This document shows, piece after piece, positions 58,843 to 64,000 of a stretch of DNA of 64,000 bases. The notes below the pieces were generated by a model. It had not been told where the DNA came from, ran no database searches, and saw only the letters and a list, made by a program, of their open reading frames with translations. Within the stretch, counting starts at the first letter, position 1. Each line of letters begins with the position of its first letter. Made by a program: the position numbers and the translations under genes. Origin of the DNA: Eutrophocola sp964629325. Its GTDB lineage: Bacteria; Pseudomonadota; Gammaproteobacteria; Pseudomonadales; Pseudohongiellaceae. The stretch lies in assembly GCA_964629325.1 (NCBI GenBank), contig CAZVSC010000008.1, forward strand, positions 1 to 64,000, read 5' to 3'.

Positions 58843-61086
58843 ATGCAGGACTTTTTCGCGACTTGCCCCAAGGGCATCGAACAACTGCTGGCTCAAGAGC
58901 TGGCGGGTCTCGGCTGCGCGGATATCCGTGAAACCGTCGCCGGGGTGTCCTTTCGTGCCGACATGCAGACAGCCTGCCGCGTCTGCCTGTGGTCGCGCCT
59001 GGCCAACCTGGTGCTGGCGCCTGTGCACCGCTTCGCTGCAGAGAATGCCGACGAGCTCTACCAGGGTGTGAAGGCGGTGAATTGGCTTGACCATATCCGG
59101 CCGGCCGGTCGGTTGTGGATCGATTTCAGCGGCACCAGCCGCGAGCTGCGCAACACCCAGTTTGCCGCGCAAAAGGTCAAGGATGCCATTGTCGACAGGG
59201 TGCGCGACGCCCGGGGTACACGGCCCAGCATCGATCGCGAACGCCCTGACCTGGTCGTCAATGCCAGGCTCAGCAACGGCCAGGTGGTGATCAATCTCGA
59301 CATGTGCGGGGAAAGCCTGCACCGGCGCGGCTACCGCAGCGATACCGTGAAAGCCGCCATGAAGGAAAACCTGGCTGCGGCCCTGCTGCAGCGCGCCGGC
59401 TGGCCGGCCATCGCAGCACAGGGTGGTGCCCTTATCGACCCCATGTGCGGCAGCGGCACACTCCTGATCGAAGGCGCCATGATCGCGGCCGACATCGCTC
59501 CCGGCCTTATGCGGGCGCAAACGATCGGCCGCCGTTTTGCCTTCGAGGCCTGGCCGGCCTTTCCAGCCGAGCAATGGAAAATCCTGCTGGATGAGGCGGC
59601 AGCACGCCGCTCCTTTGGCCTGAAAAAGCACCTGCCCGATATCTTCGGCTATGATGAAAACCTGATGGCTGTTCGCGCCACGGAACGCAACCTGCTCAGC
59701 ATCGGGCTGTCTGAACAGGTAGTCGTGCGTAGAAAACCTCTCAGTGAATTCGCCAGGCCAACCCACAAGACACTCAAGCCCGGATTGGTAATCAGCAATC
59801 CGCCCTATGGCGAGCGTCTGAGTGACGAAGAAGCCCTGAAACCTGTGTACCGCCGACTGGGCGAGGTTCTCAAGGGCGATTTTTCCGGTTGGCAGGCGGC
59901 GGTGTTCACAGCCAACCCGCAACTGGGCAAACAGATGGGGCTGCGTGCCCGCAAGAAATACAAATTCTTCAACGGCGCACTGCCGGCCGAGCTGCTGCTG
60001 TTCGATGTAAGCGAGGAACATGCGGTGCGCGGGGGTTCACCCGAAACCGCCATGCGTGAAGAACCGGCGCAGGCACACCACGTCCCGCCACTACCTGATG
60101 CCAGCAGGCCGCTCAGTGAGGGTGGGCAAATGGTGGCGAATCGCCTGCGCAAGAACCACAAAGTGATGAAAAGCTGGCGCAACAAACAGCAGGTGGATTG
60201 CTATCGTCTTTATGATGCTGATCTGCCTGAATATGCCGCGGCCGTCGACGTCTATCATGACGTTGGCCGCGACAGGGACTACTACCATGTCCAGGAATAC
60301 GCCGCCCCGAAATCCGTAGACGAGCGAAAAGCGCAGCAGCGGTTCAGTGACTTCCTGCAGGCACTGGCGGCAACCTTCACGCTGGCGCCGGACCAGGTCA
60401 GCGTCAAGCAGCGCCGTCGCACACGCGGGCATGAACAGTACGAGGCCGAATCCGGGGATCCCTTCGCCCATATGCTGCGCATCCAGGAAGGCCCGGCATC
60501 TTTCCTGGTGAATCTGGAGGCTTACCTCGACAGCGGCCTGTTCCTGGACCACCGGCCGCTGAGGCGCATGATCGCCGAACGCGCCGCCGGCAAACGCGTG
60601 CTGAATCTTTTCTGCTACACCGCGTCGATTACTGTACAGGCCGCCCTCGGCGGCGCGGCCAGCAGTGTCAGTGTCGACATGTCAAAAACCTATATCCAGT
60701 GGGCAAAAAAGAATTTCCAGCTCAATGGGCTCGACCTGAGAAAGCACCTGTTGGTGCAGGAAGACTGCTTTGCCTGGCTCAAGTCGTGCCGGCAGGGGTT
60801 CGATATCATCGTGCTCGACCCGCCGAGTTTTTCCAACTCCAAGCGCATGGAAGGAGTGCTGGACATCCAGCGAGACCACGTCGCACTGATCAGGCGCTGT
60901 ATGGACCTGCTGGATCCTGGTGGCTGCCTGTATTTTTCCAACAACCTGCGCTCGTTCAAACTGGCGGAAGACGAACTCGCGCAGTTCACGATCACGGATA
61001 TCAGCACGAAGACGTTAGACCCGGATTTCAAACGCAACCCGAAGATTCACCGTTGCTGGGAAATCCGGCCCAGACAGGAATCCTGA
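58843..61086 (+). CDS. rlmL: Bifunctional 23S rRNA methyltransferase RlmKL
   Basis: Two-domain enzyme (747 aa) that makes m2G2445 (RlmL half) and m7G2069 (RlmK half) in 23S rRNA. N-terminal THUMP domain (about 40-155), first methyltransferase with DPMCGSGTLLIEGAM (near 200) and NPPYGERL (near 315), second methyltransferase with VLNLFCYTASITVQAALGGA (near 590) and DPPSFSNSKRM (near 660). Full-length fusion as in other gammaproteobacteria. ATG 58843 preferred over the TTG six bases earlier. Confidence 0.95.
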   Translation: MQDFFATCPKGIEQLLAQELAGLGCADIRETVAGVSFRADMQTACRVCLWSRLANLVLAPVHRFAAENADELYQGVKAVNWLDHIRPAGRLWIDFSGTSRELRNTQFAAQKVKDAIVDRVRDARGTRPSIDRERPDLVVNARLSNGQVVINLDMCGESLHRRGYRSDTVKAAMKENLAAALLQRAGWPAIAAQGGALIDPMCGSGTLLIEGAMIAADIAPGLMRAQTIGRRFAFEAWPAFPAEQWKILLDEAAARRSFGLKKHLPDIFGYDENLMAVRATERNLLSIGLSEQVVVRRKPLSEFARPTHKTLKPGLVISNPPYGERLSDEEALKPVYRRLGEVLKGDFSGWQAAVFTANPQLGKQMGLRARKKYKFFNGALPAELLLFDVSEEHAVRGGSPETAMREEPAQAHHVPPLPDASRPLSEGGQMVANRLRKNHKVMKSWRNKQQVDCYRLYDADLPEYAAAVDVYHDVGRDRDYYHVQEYAAPKSVDERKAQQRFSDFLQALAATFTLAPDQVSVKQRRRTRGHEQYEAESGDPFAHMLRIQEGPASFLVNLEAYLDSGLFLDHRPLRRMIAERAAGKRVLNLFCYTASITVQAALGGAASSVSVDMSKTYIQWAKKNFQLNGLDLRKHLLVQEDCFAWLKSCRQGFDIIVLDPPSFSNSKRMEGVLDIQRDHVALIRRCMDLLDPGGCLYFSNNLRSFKLAEDELAQFTITDISTKTLDPDFKRNPKIHRCWEIRPRQES

Positions 61087-61103
61087 GCAGAGAGACAGGC
61101 GGA

Positions 61104-62699
61104 CTACAGACCCGCCTGTAAAAGTGATTCACAGTGTTCCCGAGTCTCGCCGGCGAGGCTGGGGGTGTTGCAGAGGCTTTCCAGGTTGGCGTAGAAGGGG
61201 GCGAGCGCGGAGGCATCGCCCGATGCTGCCTGCCATTCCTGCAGGTCGTTCACCAGGCTTTGCAGCCGGCCGAAGTTGCGGCCGGTGAGTACATTTTCCC
61301 TGTCAGTGAATTCCTCAAGCAGGCCCAGCGACGTGCTGGCGATCATTTCGCCCTGTTCCGGCGCGAGCTGGATCATGCTCGCCACGTACTGGTAACCCCA
61401 TTGGAAACGCGTCGCTTCACCCTTCGATCCTTCGTAGGCCTTGCGGTGCCAGTCGACAGCTTCCGTGTTGTTGCCGGCTTCCTCGGCCAGGCCGCCCAGG
61501 CTGCTCATGAAGTAGTAGGGCGCATGGGACTTGCCGATCTCATCCAGCAGGATCTGGCGGGACAGGTCCGGACGTTTCGCTTCGAATAATAACTGGTAGG
61601 CGGTGTTGATGACGTTCTGGCGGGCATCGCCACGGGTTTCGCTGTCGACGGCGGTGATGGAATCGATGATGGTCTGCTCCAGGTCGGCGGGGAGGCGCTC
61701 GGCGTCGGGGTTGCTGTTAAAGAACCGTTCCACGCTCGGGTACCAGCTCGCCAGGTGTTCAGCGCCGGACAGTTGCGGCGCTTCCCGCAACACGGACATG
61801 GCGGCGATCCAGTCGTTGGCCAGCGTGTCGTCTTCCTTATCGCCGACGGACAACATGTCGGTTATGTCACTGAAATAGAAAAACAGGTAATCGCTGTTGG
61901 CGAGGGTCATGTCCCTGTCGTGCAGGACCACATCCAGGTCCTGCCGAGCCCGGTGGACCTGTTCTGGCGACAATTCCTCGCCGCTTTCTTCCATGGCCGT
62001 GACCGCCGCATACAGGGCATGGAACATCAGGCGTGACCAGGCGATGCCGTTGCCGGCTTCGCGGGCGCCCTGTGCCAGGGCATGGAACGTATCGGCATCC
62101 ATGGCCACATCATCGGGCAGGTTGGCCTGCTCCCAGGAATAGAAGGCGAGGCGCGTGTACGCGTCGGGTTTGATACCGGCAGGATTTGTCAGCGCCATCT
62201 GCAGCAGGTCGGGGGTGCTGGTCAGGTCATCGAGCGCGATCTGCAGCACGTTGATGTACTGCGTACTGTCGATCCAGCCCGGAATGCGTGTGATCTCGTC
62301 ACCGGAGGGTGAAAACACGATCATGGTCGGGTAACCGGCCACGGCAAAATGCTCGCCCCAGGACTGGGCGCGCTCGGTATCGCCATCGAGGTAGACGGGC
62401 ACGAACAGGTCCATCATGGTGAGAAAACCCGGGTGCTTGAAGACAGTGGCCTTGATCTGTTCGCAGGGCGGGCACCAGATGGCACCCCAGTAGAAGAACA
62501 GGGGCTTGTCCTCGGCTTCGGCCAGGGCGAATGCCGCATCGACGGTGCCGTCATACCAGTGGATATCAGACGTATGTTCTTCCGCAGGGATGGCGGGTTC
62601 TGAAACCACGTCGGCTTCCGGTGCGGCAGCCTCCTGGCCGCAGGATACCAGTGCGGATAAAAGAAGGAGGGCGGGAATTCTGCTAGCGTTATTCAACAT
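61104..62699 (-). CDS. Thioredoxin-fold lipoprotein with long helical C-terminus
   Basis: Lipoprotein of 531 aa; signal peptide ends LVSCG (Cys 20). Residues about 50-170 are a thioredoxin domain with WCPPC in FYWGAIWCPPCEQIKATVF, close to the thiol:disulfide reductase or DUF255/thioredoxin_7 type. The remaining 360 residues are helical with TPR-like spacing (YAAVTAMEESGEELSPEQVHRARQ...). It lies 85 bp downstream of the sugar dehydrogenase gene on the same strand. Periplasmic redox maintenance of exported enzymes is possible. Confidence 0.8.
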   Translation of the reverse strand: MLNNASRIPALLLLSALVSCGQEAAAPEADVVSEPAIPAEEHTSDIHWYDGTVDAAFALAEAEDKPLFFYWGAIWCPPCEQIKATVFKHPGFLTMMDLFVPVYLDGDTERAQSWGEHFAVAGYPTMIVFSPSGDEITRIPGWIDSTQYINVLQIALDDLTSTPDLLQMALTNPAGIKPDAYTRLAFYSWEQANLPDDVAMDADTFHALAQGAREAGNGIAWSRLMFHALYAAVTAMEESGEELSPEQVHRARQDLDVVLHDRDMTLANSDYLFFYFSDITDMLSVGDKEDDTLANDWIAAMSVLREAPQLSGAEHLASWYPSVERFFNSNPDAERLPADLEQTIIDSITAVDSETRGDARQNVINTAYQLLFEAKRPDLSRQILLDEIGKSHAPYYFMSSLGGLAEEAGNNTEAVDWHRKAYEGSKGEATRFQWGYQYVASMIQLAPEQGEMIASTSLGLLEEFTDRENVLTGRNFGRLQSLVNDLQEWQAASGDASALAPFYANLESLCNTPSLAGETREHCESLLQAGL

Positions 62700-62784
62700 G
62701 CTCTTTGGCGCTTTGTCGGGGGGTATGGCGGAATTATGCGGATTATTGGCCGGGGACGAAACCCCGGCCGAGCAAAAATCCGGC

Positions 62785-63990
62785 TTACCTGGGGGCGATT
62801 CGCAGGACCGCGAATTCGTCGCCGTCCGTCAACACGTACAGGTTGCCGTCCGGGCCCTGCTTGACGTCACGGATGCGCTGGTGGAGCTGGCCCAGTAGTT
62901 TCTCGCGGCGCAGTTCCTCGAAATTCTCGTTCAACACCACGCGCTCCAGTGAGCCGGTACGGTTGATCTGGCCGTAGCGCACGCTGCCGACAAACAGGTT
63001 GCCCTTCCAGGCGGGGAACGCATCGCCATCGTAGAACATGATGCCACTCGGACCGATGGAAGGAATCCACACGACCTGCGGCTGCTCGATACCGCGCTCC
63101 ACCGGCAGGTCGGAAATCCTCGTTCCGTCGTAGTTGCGCCCGTAGCTGGTCGCCGGCCAGCCGTAGTTGCCGCCTGGTACCAGCAGGTTCACCTCGTCGC
63201 CGCCATTGGGGCCGTGCTCCGCTGCGAACACGGTGCCGCTGGCCTTGTGAACGGTGAGGCCGAGCTGGTCGCGATGCCCATAGGTATAGATGGCAGGATG
63301 CACATCGTCACGGCCGAGGAAGGGATTGTCACCCGGTATGCTGCCGTCATCGTTGAAGCGCAGCACCTTGCCGAACACGTTGTCCAGCTGCTGGGCCTGT
63401 GGACCAAAGGGCGCGCCGGTGGTCATGTAGATGGTGCCGTCGTTGGCGAAGGCGATACGCATGCCGCTGGTGCCGCCAGGCTCGCCGGTGAACAGTTCCT
63501 CGACATCGGTGACCCGGCCGTTGTCCCAGCGCCCGCGCATCAGCGCCGGGATGCTGGTCTGGCGATCACCGTCTTTCGGGCCGGCCTTGTTGTAGCTGAA
63601 ATACAGCCAGTGGTTGCTGGCGAAATCCGGGTGCAGGGCGAGATCGTTCAGGCCGCCGTTCCGATAAGGCTCCGCCAGTGAGGGCATACCCGGTACAGGG
63701 TTCGGGTCAAGCATGGCAGAGGGGCCGGTGGCATCGTGGATGACGCGCAGGTTGCCGCCGCGTTCGGAGACGAGCAGGTCGCCGTCCGGCAGGAAGGCCA
63801 GGCTGAAGGCGCGCGGCAATCCCTTTGCGAGCAGGGTGACCTCGATAGCGTGCTGCTCCGCCGTGTCAAACACATATGGCGTTTCTTCCAGTACGAAGGC
63901 GTCGATGCCGATGGGCGGCTGTTCCGCGGCCATCACCTGGCCGGCAGCGATAATAAGCAGCAAAGCAAAAGCAGAATGAAAGGTACGCAT
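62785..63990 (-). CDS. PQQ-dependent sugar/aldose dehydrogenase (YliI/sGDH-like)
   Basis: Exported six-bladed beta-propeller of 401 aa from ATG 63990 (GGTGAG upstream). Signal peptide ends QVMAA-EQP. Motifs LPRAFSLAFLPDGDLLVSERGGNLRVI (blade one), NGGLNDLALHPDF with its catalytic-region His, SGMRIAFANDGTIYMTTG, YGHRDQLGLTV, AEHGPNGGDEVNLLVPGGNYGWP and the WIPSIGPSGIMFYDG blade match Asd/YliI enzymes oxidising aldoses with PQQ. Second PQQ-type enzyme in the window; electron acceptor unknown. Confidence 0.92.
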   Translation of the reverse strand: MRTFHSAFALLLIIAAGQVMAAEQPPIGIDAFVLEETPYVFDTAEQHAIEVTLLAKGLPRAFSLAFLPDGDLLVSERGGNLRVIHDATGPSAMLDPNPVPGMPSLAEPYRNGGLNDLALHPDFASNHWLYFSYNKAGPKDGDRQTSIPALMRGRWDNGRVTDVEELFTGEPGGTSGMRIAFANDGTIYMTTGAPFGPQAQQLDNVFGKVLRFNDDGSIPGDNPFLGRDDVHPAIYTYGHRDQLGLTVHKASGTVFAAEHGPNGGDEVNLLVPGGNYGWPATSYGRNYDGTRISDLPVERGIEQPQVVWIPSIGPSGIMFYDGDAFPAWKGNLFVGSVRYGQINRTGSLERVVLNENFEELRREKLLGQLHQRIRDVKQGPDGNLYVLTDGDEFAVLRIAPR

Positions 63991-64000
63991 GGCACTCACC

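Overview
The window looks like a chromosomal segment of a GC-rich (high-50s percent by eye) free-living, probably marine or oligotrophic gammaproteobacterium. The evidence is the order zapA - 6S RNA - 5-formyl-THF cyclo-ligase next to ygfB - pepP - ubiH, a metK / tkt / pgk / fba neighbourhood like that of Pseudomonas, and a pst-phoU operon beside phoB-phoR. I see no phage, integrase, IS transposase, rRNA, tRNA or CRISPR array. Genus cannot be set from the sequence.

Layout. 1-5.9 kb: a DoxX-like membrane protein cut by the window edge, a HlyD/ABC/permease efflux operon and a PQQ-cytochrome c dehydrogenase. 6-9 kb: a Zn peptidase, a 2OG-Fe(II) oxygenase, a MarC protein and a LigB-type dioxygenase. 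9-20.5 kb: central metabolism (ahcY, metK, tkt, pgk, fba, rpiA), with a sulfotransferase-like gene, a methyltransferase and an acyltransferase-like gene in between. 20.5-26 kb: a small membrane ORF with a strongly folded leader, fau, 6S RNA, zapA, a coiled-coil protein, ygfB, pepP and ubiH. 26-30 kb: a trp leader peptide with three consecutive Trp codons, its attenuator, a fused anthranilate synthase TrpE(G) and a DEAD-box helicase. 30-31.7 kb: an ECF-type sigma factor and its DUF3379 partner.

31.8-46.6 kb is one nutrient-acquisition block. phoB-phoR, an OprP-type porin and pstSCAB-phoU come first. Two nucleotides after phoU begins a cluster of imelysin, di-haem oxidoreductase, second imelysin, DUF1513 protein and MauG/CcpA-like di-haem peroxidase, with a Fur-box-like palindrome in the middle. 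Pho-box-like sites with 7-4-7 geometry precede phoB, the porin and pstS, so phosphate and iron control appear to meet on one transcript.

46.7-64 kb holds a membrane protein, an RlmI/K-like methyltransferase, an AstE/AspA-family enzyme, queH, a NhaR-like LysR regulator beside a short ribosome-hibernation factor and a small secreted protein (sharing TTCGAA-rich sites), a six-gene run with a putative histidine-brace copper protein and two tandem uncharacterised paralogues, then pal, rlmKL, a thioredoxin-fold lipoprotein and a PQQ-type sugar dehydrogenase.

The most unusual general property is intergenic: short arrays of 7-9 bp units (four sites, five if both copies of one are counted), three of them with inverted arms around a core, plus a 26-bp perfect inverted repeat, a REP-like palindrome and a long palindrome between metK and ahcY. 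The best system-level leads are the attenuated TrpE(G), the Pho-to-iron operon fusion, the four-hairpin leader before a 31-residue membrane protein, and the histidine-brace operon.
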